A stretch of DNA of 64,000 bases from Brucella sp. BE17 (GTDB taxonomy: Bacteria; Pseudomonadota; Alphaproteobacteria; Rhizobiales; Rhizobiaceae), in the NCBI RefSeq assembly GCF_039545455.1, contig NZ_CP154468.1, forward strand, positions 744,001 to 808,000. Reading direction: 5' to 3'. Shown one piece after another: positions 10,374 through 20,300 of this stretch (position 1 is the stretch's first letter; each line of letters opens with the position of its first letter). A program made the position numbers and the translations under genes. The notes under the pieces are model-generated. The model saw nothing but the letters and a program-made list of their open reading frames with translations, was not told the origin of the DNA and made no database searches.

Positions 10374-10471
10374 CCGGTCGTCCTTCGCTTCTTCTTTTGT
10401 CCACAAATGGATTGGCAGCAGTTCGAATGCAAACCCTTATCGCCCACGGGCGAATCTGCCTATAATACCGC

Positions 10472-12334
10472 ATGTCCATCCGTCTTCTCAACGAAACCAT
10501 TATCAACCAGATCGCGGCCGGCGAGGTCATCGAACGACCTGCCAGTGTGATCAAGGAACTAGTCGAAAATGCCATCGACGCAGGCGCCACGCGTATCGAG
10601 GTGGTGACAGGCGGTGGCGGCAAGACGCTTTTGCGCGTGACCGATAATGGTTCGGGTATTCCCGCCGATGAGTTGCCGCTTGCCGTCGCGCGCCATTGTA
10701 CCTCCAAGCTTCAAGACGATGTGCACGATATCCGAGCCCTGGGCTTTCGTGGTGAGGCCTTGCCTTCGATCGGTTCGGTTGCAAAACTCACACTTAAATC
10801 TAGAACGCCTGATGCGGAGTCTGGTTTCGAGATTTTGGTGGAGGGCGGACGGTTGCTTGGGCCCCGTCCGGCGGCGCTTAATCGTGGCACCATTGCGGAA
10901 GTGCGCGATCTTTTTTATGTCACGCCCGCGCGGCTCAAATTCATGAAGACCGACCGTGCTGAAGCTTCGGCGATCACCGATATGCTCAAGCGCATCGCCA
11001 TCGCCTTCCCGCATATCCGCTTTTCGCTTGCAGGCACCGACCGCATACCGCTGGAATTACCAGCGACAGGCCATGGGGCAGACGCGACGCTGGAACGCAT
11101 CGGGCAGATACTGGGAAAGGACTTCACCCAGAACTCACTGGCAATTGATGCAGAGCGTGACGGTGTCAGGCTCGCCGGTTTCGTCGGTATACCGTCCTAT
11201 AATCGCGGCAATGCCCAGCATCAGTTTGCCTATATCAACGGACGGCCTGTGCGTGACAAGCAGCTCTTCGGTGCGTTGCGTGGTGCCTATGCCGATGTCA
11301 TTGCGCGCGACCGCCACCCCGTAGCCGTTCTTTTTCTTAACCTTGATCCGGCCCTTGTCGACGTCAATGTGCATCCGGCAAAGGCCGATGTCCGCTTTCG
11401 CGATCCGGGCCTCATCCGTGGACTTATCGTCGGTGCCATCAAGCAGGCCCTGGCACTCTCGGGCATTCGTCCGGCAACCAGAGGCGCGGAGGCGATGCTG
11501 CAGGCGTTTAGCGCCCAGAGCACGCAACCGCACACGGCTTCTGCCGGATATACATCGCAGAACTGGCGCTCTGCCACGCAAGTGAGCCCACGTAGCGAAT
11601 GGTCGCCTGAGACCGCGCATCCTGCGCACAGGCCGCTTGATTTTCCGGCTGGTCCTTCTTTCCATGAAGATGGGCAGTCAACGATAGCAGAAGTCGATAT
11701 GCCTGCCGCCGATGCACGTGGGTGGCTCGAAGACGCACCTGTCGAATTGCAGCAAAAGCCACTTGGTGCAGCACGCGCGCAAATCCACGAAAATTATATC
11801 GTCTCGCAGACACAGGATAGTCTGGTCATCGTCGACCAACATGCAGCCCACGAGCGACTGGTCTATGAGGCATTTAAAAATGCGCTGCATTCACGCCCCA
11901 TCCCCGGGCAGATGCTGCTCATCCCCGAAATCGTTGATCTGCCGGAAGAAGATGCCGAGCGACTGGCAAGCCACGCAGAGACGCTCGCGCGGTTCGGCCT
12001 TGGTATTGAACAATTCGGCCCCGGTGCTATCGCTGTGCGTGAGACGCCTGCCATGCTTGGCGAGATGAACGCGCAGCAATTGATCCGTGATCTCGCCGAT
12101 GAAATCGCTGAGCACGACACATCGGACGGTTTGAAAGCCATGCTGCATCATGTTGCGGCCACCATGGCCTGCCATGGGTCGGTCCGGTCGGGCCGCAGGC
12201 TTAAACCGGAAGAAATGAATGCGCTGCTGCGCGACATGGAAGCGACACCCGGTTCCGGCACGTGCAATCACGGTCGCCCGACCTATATCGAACTCAAACT
12301 CAGCGATATAGAAAGGCTTTTCGGCAGACGTTGA
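10472..12334 (+). CDS. mutL: DNA mismatch repair protein MutL
   Basis: 620 aa. The N-terminal GHKL ATPase is complete: [31 protein letters not shown]. The middle transducer domain contains [12 protein letters not shown] low-complexity linker (about residues 345-425) joins the C-terminal dimerisation domain. That domain carries [12 protein letters not shown], the metal-dependent endonuclease motif of MutL from bacteria without MutH, plus ACHGS and a late GRPT. It links MutS mismatch recognition to strand incision. Start ATG at 10472; the ribosome-binding site is poor. The gene is followed after 64 bp by a DUF2093 gene. Confidence 0.97.
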   Translation: MSIRLLNETIINQIAAGEVIERPASVIKELVENAIDAGATRIEVVTGGGGKTLLRVTDNGSGIPADELPLAVARHCTSKLQDDVHDIRALGFRGEALPSIGSVAKLTLKSRTPDAESGFEILVEGGRLLGPRPAALNRGTIAEVRDLFYVTPARLKFMKTDRAEASAITDMLKRIAIAFPHIRFSLAGTDRIPLELPATGHGADATLERIGQILGKDFTQNSLAIDAERDGVRLAGFVGIPSYNRGNAQHQFAYINGRPVRDKQLFGALRGAYADVIARDRHPVAVLFLNLDPALVDVNVHPAKADVRFRDPGLIRGLIVGAIKQALALSGIRPATRGAEAMLQAFSAQSTQPHTASAGYTSQNWRSATQVSPRSEWSPETAHPAHRPLDFPAGPSFHEDGQSTIAEVDMPAADARGWLEDAPVELQQKPLGAARAQIHENYIVSQTQDSLVIVDQHAAHERLVYEAFKNALHSRPIPGQMLLIPEIVDLPEEDAERLASHAETLARFGLGIEQFGPGAIAVRETPAMLGEMNAQQLIRDLADEIAEHDTSDGLKAMLHHVAATMACHGSVRSGRRLKPEEMNALLRDMEATPGSGTCNHGRPTYIELKLSDIERLFGRR

Positions 12335-12398
12335 AAGGTTTGCGGGCTGGACGCGGGAAGTGGTGCTTGCTAAAGTCCTGCGCAAAGGTTTTACGCAT

Positions 12399-12638
12399 AT
12401 GAACAGATTTGAATCACCCCATTCTTCCTCGCAAGCTGTCCTGCGCTATCTCGACGGCGATTATGAGATCGTCAAGCACGGCTCCTTTGTGACCTGTGCC
12501 GTGACGGGCGCGCCCATTGCGCTTGATGAACTGCGTTACTGGAGCGTGGCGCGACAGGAAGCCTATGCGTCGGGGCTGATTTCATTCGAACGCGAGCTTG
12601 AGCTCAACCCAGATCTGCGCAGCCGCAAGAAAGGCTGA
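12399..12638 (+). CDS. DUF2093 family protein
   Basis: 79 aa. The core AVLRYLDGDYEIVKHGSFVTC, with ALDELRYWSVARQEAYAS after it, is the pattern of the small alphaproteobacterial DUF2093 proteins. No membrane segment. The function of the family is unknown. The ATG at 12399 is used because homology begins there; an earlier in-frame start at 12360 gives a non-family N-terminus. It is convergent with lpxK, whose stop is only 4 bp away, and no terminator hairpin separates them. Confidence 0.8.
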   Translation: MNRFESPHSSSQAVLRYLDGDYEIVKHGSFVTCAVTGAPIALDELRYWSVARQEAYASGLISFERELELNPDLRSRKKG

Positions 12639-12642
12639 ATAT

Positions 12643-13668
12643 TCAGCCGTGCGAACGTGATTTAAAGCGTTCGATCGTGGCGTCGAGAATATTTGTGAGC
12701 GCGTCCGGGCGAGAAAATTCAAGACTGACATCAAGAACCGCGAGACGTGCCAGAAACGCTTCCGGCACGCCAAGCATCGTTTTAAGCCGGACGTGGTCCT
12801 TCGCGGTAGTAATCATTCCGAGGTTCTGTTTCTGCGCTGTCTGCATCAGATCGCGCAATTCGTCGGGCTGAAAGCTGTGATGGTCGGGAAAGGAACGCGT
12901 GACCACAATCTCTCCTCCGGCATCGCGAAGACTTGCATAAAACTTGTCCGGATTGCCGATTCCTGCAAAGGCTAACCAGCGATTACCGTGAAGTGATGCG
13001 GTTGATGAGGCAGTCAGCACGGCTTCATAGATCGGTCGACCGGCCCGTGCCGCCTGCCTGATCACGAAATCCGCACCACTTCCCTTGCCGATGCGCAAAA
13101 GCGCGTCGGTCTTGCGCATCTGGTCAGTCAGTGGCGCGCGCAATGGACCCGCCGGAACCACCTTGCCATTGCCGATGCCGCGCGTTGAATCCACCACCAG
13201 AAGCGAAAAATCGGCATGAAGCCGCGCGCTCTGGAAGCCGTCATCCATAATGATGAAATCGCAATCGAAGGAGCGTAGGTGTTGCGCCGCCATGAAGCGG
13301 TCCGGTGACAGCACCACGGATGCGTGACGGGCCAACAACAAGGGTTCGTCACCGACACGGCGCGCGCTATCGTGATCGGGGTCGACGACATGAAGTCCCT
13401 TGTAGCTGCCGCCATAGCCGCGTGAAACGATGCCGGGCTTGAGGCCTCGCGCTTTGGCCGCATCGGCGAATGCAATGGCTGTCGGCGTCTTACCCGCCCC
13501 TCCCACGGTGAAATTGCCGATGCAAAGAACGGGTGCCGCGACTTTCGGCGGCGCGGCGCGGACCAACCTTCGTCCTGCAATCGCGCCGTAGATCCAAGCC
13601 GCAGGTGCCAGCGACAAAGCGCGCCAGTCAGGCTTGTCCCACCAAAAGGGCGGCGCTTCGCTGACCAT
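12643..13668 (-). CDS. lpxK: Tetraacyldisaccharide 4'-kinase
   Basis: 341 aa. It phosphorylates the 4' position of the lipid A disaccharide at the inner membrane. An N-terminal hydrophobic helix (about residues 18-32) precedes the P-loop VGGAGKTP (about 55-62), and GIVSRGYGG and IIMDDGFQ follow as in the family. It is the last gene of a minus-strand envelope operon, and its ATG lies one base after the waaA stop, so translation is probably coupled. Length is normal. Confidence 0.95.
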   Translation of the reverse strand: MVSEAPPFWWDKPDWRALSLAPAAWIYGAIAGRRLVRAAPPKVAAPVLCIGNFTVGGAGKTPTAIAFADAAKARGLKPGIVSRGYGGSYKGLHVVDPDHDSARRVGDEPLLLARHASVVLSPDRFMAAQHLRSFDCDFIIMDDGFQSARLHADFSLLVVDSTRGIGNGKVVPAGPLRAPLTDQMRKTDALLRIGKGSGADFVIRQAARAGRPIYEAVLTASSTASLHGNRWLAFAGIGNPDKFYASLRDAGGEIVVTRSFPDHHSFQPDELRDLMQTAQKQNLGMITTAKDHVRLKTMLGVPEAFLARLAVLDVSLEFSRPDALTNILDATIERFKSRSHG

Positions 13669-13669
13669 G

Positions 13670-15010
13670 TCAGATGCCGCCGTGAATAAAAGCTGCTTCG
13701 TTACGATTTCCGGGCAGTTGCGCCTGAAGAATCAGCGGTTGGATGAACGGCTCCAGAGCGGTGATCGTGCGCTCCAGCGCCCCGCTCATATCGCTAACAG
13801 CCCGCGCACCCGCTTCCGCCATGGCATCTATACTGTCGGGATTGGCTAGAAGGAAGTTGACGGCACCTGCCAGCATATTACGGTCTTTGACCACGCGTGC
13901 CCCGCCATTTTTGATCAAACGTTGAAAAGAATCGCGGAAATTCTGCACATTACGCCCGGTAAGAATAGCGACCCCCATCATCGCCGGTTCCATCGGATTA
14001 TGACCGCCTTCCGTGGTCAAGGAATTGCCAATGAAAGCGATATTCGTCAGTTGCAGATAAAGTCCCATTTCGCCGATCGTATCGCCCAGAAACACATCCG
14101 TATCCGCTTCGATCGGCGCGCCACTGCTGCGTTTTGCGACTTTCAGACCTTTTTCGGCAAGCATCGATTCTATGGCTTCGGCACGATGGGGATGGCGGGG
14201 CACGATGATCGTGACGATATCCTTGTAACGCATCTTCAGCATCTTATGCACTTCAGCTGCAATGGTTTCTTCACCGTCATGTGTGGAGATTGCAGCCCAG
14301 ATTGCTCGTCCGCCAATCTGCTGCTTGAATGCTGCCAGCACCGAGGCGTCGGTGGACGGCAAGGCCGTATCGACTTTCAGATTGCCTGATACCGTAACCG
14401 GTCTTGCGCCAAGGGCACGGAAACGCTCACCGTCGAGATCTGATTGCGCAACCACATGCGCGAAATTCTCAAACAGCGCTTCGGCCAGTGCCGGGCGCTT
14501 GCGCCACGCGCCATAAGAGCGGTCCGACAGGCGGGCATTGACGAGAACATGCGGAATATGGCGGTTGCCCAGCGACAATACGGTGGCCGGCCAGATTTCC
14601 GATTCGCATCCAATTGCCAGATCGGGCTTCCAGTGATCGAGGAAGTTGTTGACCGCCGGTTGCAGATCGAGCGGCGCATATTGATGAATAACCTTGTGCC
14701 CGAGTTGTTCGGAAACCATGCCTGCCGAGGTCACCGTACCGGTCGTCATGACGATATGAATACCGGTAGCCGCGATCCTCTCGACAAGCGGTGCAACAGC
14801 GACCGTTTCGCCCACACTTGCCGCATGTGCCCAGATCACGGGGCCCTGCGGGCGCGCAATGGCCGTCTTGCCGTATCGTTCGCCGCGCCGCTTGCGCTCC
14901 TCCTTGCCGCGCGAGGCGCGGTAGGCAATATAAGGTCCCATGAAAGGATAGGCGGCAGAGCCGAACATACGATAGGCCGACAGGATATTGCGTGCCCAGC
15001 GTTCGCTCAT
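13670..15010 (-). CDS. waaA: 3-deoxy-D-manno-octulosonic acid transferase (Kdo transferase)
   Basis: 446 aa. It transfers Kdo to lipid IVA at the inner membrane. An N-terminal membrane anchor is followed by IWAHAASVGET (acceptor/donor region) and a GT30/GT-B fold; the C-terminal lobe has GNSLTTEGGHNPMEPAMMG, the CMP-Kdo site. The start overlaps the DUF374 gene by 4 bp (ATGA type), and the stop abuts lpxK, so it is in a translationally coupled operon. Whether it adds one or two Kdo residues cannot be told from sequence. Confidence 0.96.
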   Translation of the reverse strand: MSERWARNILSAYRMFGSAAYPFMGPYIAYRASRGKEERKRRGERYGKTAIARPQGPVIWAHAASVGETVAVAPLVERIAATGIHIVMTTGTVTSAGMVSEQLGHKVIHQYAPLDLQPAVNNFLDHWKPDLAIGCESEIWPATVLSLGNRHIPHVLVNARLSDRSYGAWRKRPALAEALFENFAHVVAQSDLDGERFRALGARPVTVSGNLKVDTALPSTDASVLAAFKQQIGGRAIWAAISTHDGEETIAAEVHKMLKMRYKDIVTIIVPRHPHRAEAIESMLAEKGLKVAKRSSGAPIEADTDVFLGDTIGEMGLYLQLTNIAFIGNSLTTEGGHNPMEPAMMGVAILTGRNVQNFRDSFQRLIKNGGARVVKDRNMLAGAVNFLLANPDSIDAMAEAGARAVSDMSGALERTITALEPFIQPLILQAQLPGNRNEAAFIHGGI

Positions 15011-15756
15011 TTCGCCTCCTCCAGTGCCGCATAGGCACGCGCCGTTGCATCGTTGAGCTGGCGCGTCAGTTCCATGCGTTTATCCTCCAATTGCTGCTCA
15101 TCTGCTTCCGTGTCGACCCAGACAGGCTCGCCTCGAACAACCATTGATCGTCCGAAAGGTAACGGAATCGCAGTCTTGTCCCACGATTTCTCCAAAACAT
15201 GGTTACGCGAGAAAGCATAAGCAACAGGAATTATCGGGCGACCGGACAATTTCGCCAACAAAATGATGCCCTCGCCCGCTTCGCGCGCTGTTCCATGCGC
15301 AATATCGGCGATCATCGACGCCGACTGCCCGTTCTTCAGCGCATTTTTTAAAGTCAGGAGTGCGCGCGCGCCGCCCTTTCTGGCGCTGGAACGCGAAGCA
15401 CGTCCGCCAGAACCACGCACAGTGATGAGCCCCAGTTTTTCCGCCACGCGTGCGTTGAGTTCCGCGTCGGCACTGCGTGAAAACATGGCAACAACATCTT
15501 CGCCCTTCGGGCAGATGAACGGTGCCATGATGTGTTGTCCGTGCCAGAAAGTCACGATGAACGGCGAAAAATCCATGGCGCTTTGCGGGTCGACCGAGTT
15601 TTTCAGCGGCGAGTTGGTCGCGTAGACAAACCTGAAATAGCTGGTCAAAAGCCAGACCAGTGCCGATTTAACGACAGCAGATTGCGCCAGCGGTCCGCGA
15701 ATGCGCCGCCACAGACGCTTTGCGAAACCTTCGGTCATTTTTGTTTTTTCCGTCAT
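15007..15756 (-). CDS. DUF374 lysophospholipid acyltransferase-like protein
   Basis: About 249 aa. The core WHGQHIMAPF with MFSRSADAE and GLITVRGSGG is the DUF374 signature, a family placed near lipid A acyltransferases (LPLAT superfamily). It lies in an operon with waaA and lpxK, so it probably modifies lipid A or Kdo-lipid A, for example by adding a long acyl chain; this is inference. The start is uncertain: the ATG at 15756 has no good ribosome-binding site, whereas a TTG at 15777 has GGAG six bases upstream, formed by the end of the preceding gene. The upstream TTG may be the true start. Confidence 0.85.
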   Translation of the reverse strand: MTEKTKMTEGFAKRLWRRIRGPLAQSAVVKSALVWLLTSYFRFVYATNSPLKNSVDPQSAMDFSPFIVTFWHGQHIMAPFICPKGEDVVAMFSRSADAELNARVAEKLGLITVRGSGGRASRSSARKGGARALLTLKNALKNGQSASMIADIAHGTAREAGEGIILLAKLSGRPIIPVAYAFSRNHVLEKSWDKTAIPLPFGRSMVVRGEPVWVDTEADEQQLEDKRMELTRQLNDATARAYAALEEAK

Positions 15757-15780
15757 GTCAGCACGGGGCGAAGGCAAGCT

Positions 15781-16032
15781 TCACTCCGCCGTCAGCGTTA
15801 CACCATCAGGATCGAGCAGCCGGTGCAGATGCACGATGAAATAGCGCATATGCGCATTGTCGACTGTCTGCTGTGCCTTGGCCTTCCAGGCGGTCTTGGC
15901 TGTTTCGTAATTTGGATAAATGCCGACGATATCGAGATTTTCGAGGTCGCGGAATTCCACCTTGCCAAGATTTTTCAGCTCTCCTCCGAATACCAGATGA
16001 AGAAGCTGTTTTTTATCGCCTTCTGCGCTCAT
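15781..16032 (-). CDS. DUF4170 family protein
   Basis: 83 aa. The sequence QLLHLVFGGELKNLG..EFRDLENLDIVGIYPNYETAKTAWKAKAQQTVDNA..RYFIVHLHRLLDP is typical of the small alphaproteobacterial DUF4170 family, usually found near waaA/lpxK. Probably soluble. Function unknown; the invariant position in lipid A operons points to envelope biogenesis. The start MSAEGDKK at 16032 is preferred over an upstream in-frame codon at 16101 that would overlap the previous gene by 17 bp. Confidence 0.82.
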   Translation of the reverse strand: MSAEGDKKQLLHLVFGGELKNLGKVEFRDLENLDIVGIYPNYETAKTAWKAKAQQTVDNAHMRYFIVHLHRLLDPDGVTLTAE

Positions 16033-16084
16033 TTTCAATAAATCCCTAAACAATTTCGCTTCGCGGAATGCTTTAACCCAACGC

Positions 16085-16927
16085 TCAATTCGCGACAACA
16101 CTCAACATTTCCTGCAAGAGGCTGCCACTGGCGGCAACCAGCGCGCCATGGCTGGGCGATGCCCCACCATAAACGAGCGCACGGTTGTGGCTGTCACGCA
16201 GCGCGCCGCCTGCCTCACTCAATATAAGGTCGGCCGCTGCCAGATCCCAGTCGTTTGAATTTGGGCGGACGAAAGTCCCGGCAATGTCACCGCGCGCCAC
16301 CATGGCAATCCGATAGGCAAGGGACGGCACATAAGGGTGGAGCCTGACCCGTTCACGCCAGGCTTCCGGCAATGCATCGGTCATTGCGCGCGCCGAGGCG
16401 ATGGTGACCTCCTGCCCTTCCAGTGGCAGTTGCACACGGACCGGCACGCCATTTTGCACAGCACCCCGCCCCTCTCCCGCCTCTATCGTTTCATCCAGAA
16501 CCGGACACTCGAGAACACCGGCGATCGGCCGGCCCTCCTCGACAATGGCAACGCTCACACACCATTGCTTCTGCCCGCCAATATAGGCGCGGGTGCCGTC
16601 GATTGGGTCGACGACAAAATAGCGGCTGCGCGCAGCCTTTGGCCGTTCATCGACGGTTTCCTCCGAAATCCAGCCATAATCTGGCCTTGCAGACAGCAGT
16701 GCGTCCTTGAGGAAGCGGTCAACGGCAAGGTCTGCTTCACTAACCGGCGAGCTACCGCCTTTCAGCCAGACTTCGGGGGATTGGCCAAAATAACGCATGG
16801 CAATGCGACCAGCCTCCTGCGCCGCATCGCGCAACAGAACCAGTTCAGCCTTGATGTCCTCACGAGATACCGCGTCGGATTTTGCAGTTTCCAGCCTATC
16901 AGTTTCCGGGCCATCAGTTTCCGGCAA
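16085..16927 (-). CDS. cysQ: 3'(2'),5'-bisphosphate nucleotidase / inositol monophosphatase family protein (CysQ-like)
   Basis: 280 aa. The lithium-sensitive phosphatase motifs are present: SEET (about residue 93), DPIDGTRAYI (about 107-116) and, late, SNDWDLAAADLILSEAGG. It would remove the 3'-phosphate of PAP, or dephosphorylate an inositol or sugar phosphate. The gene opens with TTG, with AGGA 7 bases upstream, and overlaps the pmbA end by 14 bp; no ATG occurs before residue 44, which would cut into the domain. The first 15 residues contain three imperfect ETDGP/ETDRL/ETAKS repeats. In an envelope operon its substrate might differ from PAP. Confidence 0.85.
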   Translation of the reverse strand: MPETDGPETDRLETAKSDAVSREDIKAELVLLRDAAQEAGRIAMRYFGQSPEVWLKGGSSPVSEADLAVDRFLKDALLSARPDYGWISEETVDERPKAARSRYFVVDPIDGTRAYIGGQKQWCVSVAIVEEGRPIAGVLECPVLDETIEAGEGRGAVQNGVPVRVQLPLEGQEVTIASARAMTDALPEAWRERVRLHPYVPSLAYRIAMVARGDIAGTFVRPNSNDWDLAAADLILSEAGGALRDSHNRALVYGGASPSHGALVAASGSLLQEMLSVVAN

Positions 16928-18257
16928 GAGTCATTCCTTCGATAACAAGGGTGGGGGCGGTTATGCCGAAATTGCGGTCGATGTCGCAAGCTGGCGTCAT
17001 GTTGAGGAACATATCCTTGAGGTTCGACGCGATAGTGACTTCGCTCACCGGATAGGCAAGTTCGCCATTCTCGATCCAGAAACCCGATGCGCCACGGCTA
17101 TATTGCCCCGTCACCATATCGACGCCCTGCCCAAATACTTCGGTTGCGTAAAAGCCGGTGCCAAGGGCTCGAATGAGGTCCCGAGGTGCCTCACGACCCG
17201 GCTCGATGGCGAAATTGGTCGAGGCGGGCGTAACACTGGAACCCGAGCGAACGCCGCGACCGTTGCTGGTCAAACCAAGTTCGCGCGCACTGGAACCCGA
17301 CAACAACCAATGACGCAACACTCCGTTCTCCACCATCGTCAGCGGCTGGCCTTCAAGACCCTCGCCGTCGAACGGCCGCGAAGAAGAACCACGCACCCGC
17401 AGCGGATCGTCCGTGACGTCAACGCCGGATTTTAAAATCTGCTTTCCCAGATAATCGCGCAAGAAACTCGTCTTGCGGGCAACCGACGCGCCATTGATGG
17501 CGCTGGCGAGATGCCCGGCAATTCCGCGTGCCAGACGCGGGTCGAATACCACCGTTACCGGCCCGGTCTTTGCCTGCCGTGCACCAAGCCTGCGCACGGC
17601 ACGCTCGCCTGCCCGCTGTCCGATAGCCTCCGGCGCATCAAGGTCGGAAAAATGTAACCGCGAACTGAAATCGTAATCACGTTCCATCTTCGTACCCTCG
17701 CCGGCAATCACCGAAACAGAGCGTCCGAAACGCGTGGCCGCATAATGCCCGGTAAAACCGGTTGAGGTCACAAGCACGAGACCGCCCATGCCGCGTGATG
17801 CGCCCGCTCCACCGGAATTTGTCACGCCCTTTACCGCAAGTGCCGCGGCTTCCGCAGCCAGCGCGTCTTGCGTCAGGCGGTCGGTATCGACTTCAGTGGC
17901 GTCAAAAAGGTCGAGATCACGCGGCGTTTTCATCAGCGAAGCGGGATCGGCAAGCGCTTCGAACGGGTCTTCGGGTGATACCCGCGCCATGGCGACCGCA
18001 CGTTGCGCGAGACTTTCGGGATCCACCTCGCCGTTGGCTGAAATACTGGCCACCCGCCGTCCGACAAAAACGCGAAGCGCGAAATCATCGCTTTCCGACG
18101 ATTCGGTTCCTTCCACCTTGCCAAGGCGGACTGAAACGCTGACGGCGCGTGAACGCGTGACGACGCCGTCGGCATGATCGGCACCGGCGCGCTTGGCTGC
18201 CTCAACCAGCCGAGCAGCACGGTCAATGAGTTTTCCAGCCGAATTATCTGAAATCAT
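16914..18257 (-). CDS. pmbA: TldD/PmbA family metallopeptidase (PmbA half)
   Basis: 447 aa. PmbA-type features: an N-terminal ADHADGVVTRSRAVSVSVRLGKVE segment, VVFDPRLARGIAGHLASAINGASV in the middle and GFYATEVFGQGVDMVTGQYSRGASGFWIENGEL near the C-terminus. In Enterobacteria, PmbA (TldE) works with TldD as a heterodimeric protease; the zinc ligands are in TldD, so this half is non-catalytic alone. TldD is not in the window. It is the first gene of the minus-strand operon leading through cysQ, DUF4170, DUF374 and waaA to lpxK. About 200 bp of divergent promoter region separates it from the antiporter gene. Confidence 0.93.
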   Translation of the reverse strand: MISDNSAGKLIDRAARLVEAAKRAGADHADGVVTRSRAVSVSVRLGKVEGTESSESDDFALRVFVGRRVASISANGEVDPESLAQRAVAMARVSPEDPFEALADPASLMKTPRDLDLFDATEVDTDRLTQDALAAEAAALAVKGVTNSGGAGASRGMGGLVLVTSTGFTGHYAATRFGRSVSVIAGEGTKMERDYDFSSRLHFSDLDAPEAIGQRAGERAVRRLGARQAKTGPVTVVFDPRLARGIAGHLASAINGASVARKTSFLRDYLGKQILKSGVDVTDDPLRVRGSSSRPFDGEGLEGQPLTMVENGVLRHWLLSGSSARELGLTSNGRGVRSGSSVTPASTNFAIEPGREAPRDLIRALGTGFYATEVFGQGVDMVTGQYSRGASGFWIENGELAYPVSEVTIASNLKDMFLNMTPACDIDRNFGITAPTLVIEGMTLAGN

Positions 18258-18458
18258 TAATTAATCCTGTTTCCGCAAGCTTTTGAGCAAAGAAGCGCAA
18301 TCGCGGTTTATATCAATGCGCGACAAAACCTTGCTAAAAAATAACGTCATTTTGTTCGACATATGACTGAGAGGCGCCATATCTAGTTTGTATATTGCCG
18401 AAATCGGGAGCCTTCAAGGCAAACCCGTCCACATTATCCAAATTCCAAGAGCGCATGC

Positions 18459-20294
18459 ATGGTTGCAACCGGTGGAAGTCTCTACCTTCAGTCCCTGATG
18501 ATCCTGGGCGGTGCCATCATTGCTGCGCCGTTGTTCAAGCGTCTGGGGCTAGGCACTATTCTCGGCTATCTTGCAGCAGGTATCACCATTGGGCCGATTG
18601 CGCGCCTTATCGCCGATGGGGAAGAATTCCTGCATTTCTCGGAACTTGGCGTGGTGTTTCTGCTCTTTATCATCGGCCTTGAACTCAAGCCCTCGCGGCT
18701 CTGGTCTTTGCGCCATGCGATTTTTGGCCTTGGGGCGGCGCAGGTGCTTTTGTGCGGCGCAGCGCTCAGCGCGCTCGGCATTTATCTCGCCGGGCTCAGC
18801 CCTGAAGCAGCGATCATCGTCGGTTTCGGACTAGCGCTGTCCTCCACGGCTTTTGCCATGCAAACACTGGAAGACCGTGCTGAGACCAACCAGAAGCATG
18901 GGCAAAGGGCCTTTTCTATCCTGCTGTTTCAGGATCTCGCCATCGTACCCATATTGGCGATCATTCCCGCTTTGTCGCCGCATCAACCGTCGCAGGTCAG
19001 CGCCGGTTTCCATATGGTGATGGCAATCGCCGCCATCGCGGCACTCGTCGTCGCCGGGCGTTATCTGATCAATCCAATGTTTCGCATTATCGCCAACACC
19101 GGCGCGCGTGAGGTCATGATCGCAGCCGCCCTTTTCGTTGTACTTGGCTCGGCAAGTCTTTTGCAGGCGGCGGGTCTGTCGATGGCGATGGGTGCATTCA
19201 TTGCTGGCGTTCTTTTGGCCGAATCCTCATACCGACATGAGCTTGAGGCCGATATCGAACCGTTTCGTGGCATTTTTCTCGGCCTCTTTTTCGTTGCGGT
19301 GGGGCTTTCGCTCAATCTTGCTGTTATCCTGCAATACTGGAAGACTATTCTTCTGGCAGTGCCTTTCTTCATGGCAGCCAAAATCATCATCATCTATCTT
19401 CTCTGCCGTATCTTCCGCTCAAACCATAATGATGCGGTGCGTGTCGCCTTTCTGCTGCCACAGGGCGGTGAATTTGCTTTCGTGCTGTTTTCAGCCGCAT
19501 CCGCTGCTGCAGTCATATCGAGCGCGCTTGGTTCGGAGCTTGTCGCCGCCGTCACCGTTTCCATGGCTTTGACGCCGCTTTCGGTGGCGCTGGGTTCTAA
19601 ACTTCTCATCAAGGACAAGGTCGATGACACGATGGATGAGAATTTCGAGGGTGCAGGCGCCGACGTGCTGATGATCGGCTTTTCGCGTTATGGCCAGATC
19701 GCATCACAGATCCTGCTTGCCGGCGGCATTGATGTGACCGTGATCGATAATTCGCCCAATCGGGTTCGCGCGGCGGGCAAGTTCGGTTTTCGCATTTATT
19801 TTGGCGATGGCACCCGTAAAGACGTTCTGGAAGCTGCAGGCATCCGCAAAGCCAAGATCGTTGCCATCTGCACGCATAAGAAGGAAATCACCAATCGTAT
19901 CGTCAATCTGATCCAGTCCGATTATCCCGATGTGCGGCTTTATGTGCGCTCATATGACCGTGAACATACTTTGCAGTTGCGCGCGCAAGGCGTGGAATAT
20001 GAACTGCGTGAGACCTTCGAATCAGGTCTGTTGTTCGGACAACGCGCGCTGGAAAGTCTTGGTCTCGCAGAATCCGATGCCTATGCTATTCGAGAGGATG
20101 TACGTCAGCGCGACGAGGACCGTCTACATGTGCAGGCATCCGAAGGCATCCTGGCCGGACGCCACCTTTTGTTCAACAAGCCGGTGACGCCGGAACCTCT
20201 GGTCAAACCTTCGCGCGAAGGACAGCGCATCGATAAAGCAGGCGATGCGTCAGCACCTTTGGTCGAGAATGCCATAGACGAAGCTGCCCAATAA
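18459..20294 (+). CDS. CPA2-family monovalent cation:proton antiporter (KefB/KefC-like)
   Basis: 611 aa inner-membrane protein. The first ~385 residues form about twelve hydrophobic helices of the Na+/H+ exchanger fold, including FGLALSSTAFAMQTL and FVAVGLSLNL. A cytosolic TrkA-N nucleotide-binding domain follows (about 405-520; DVLMIGFSRYGQIASQILLAGGIDVTVID). This is the KefB/KefC layout, so K+ efflux in exchange for H+ is the likely activity. No KefG/KefF ancillary gene is adjacent. A polar tail of about 60 residues follows. The start at 18459 is chosen for the beginning of homology. The gene is convergent with the patatin gene. Confidence 0.9.
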   Translation: MVATGGSLYLQSLMILGGAIIAAPLFKRLGLGTILGYLAAGITIGPIARLIADGEEFLHFSELGVVFLLFIIGLELKPSRLWSLRHAIFGLGAAQVLLCGAALSALGIYLAGLSPEAAIIVGFGLALSSTAFAMQTLEDRAETNQKHGQRAFSILLFQDLAIVPILAIIPALSPHQPSQVSAGFHMVMAIAAIAALVVAGRYLINPMFRIIANTGAREVMIAAALFVVLGSASLLQAAGLSMAMGAFIAGVLLAESSYRHELEADIEPFRGIFLGLFFVAVGLSLNLAVILQYWKTILLAVPFFMAAKIIIIYLLCRIFRSNHNDAVRVAFLLPQGGEFAFVLFSAASAAAVISSALGSELVAAVTVSMALTPLSVALGSKLLIKDKVDDTMDENFEGAGADVLMIGFSRYGQIASQILLAGGIDVTVIDNSPNRVRAAGKFGFRIYFGDGTRKDVLEAAGIRKAKIVAICTHKKEITNRIVNLIQSDYPDVRLYVRSYDREHTLQLRAQGVEYELRETFESGLLFGQRALESLGLAESDAYAIREDVRQRDEDRLHVQASEGILAGRHLLFNKPVTPEPLVKPSREGQRIDKAGDASAPLVENAIDEAAQ

Positions 20295-20300
20295 TATACT

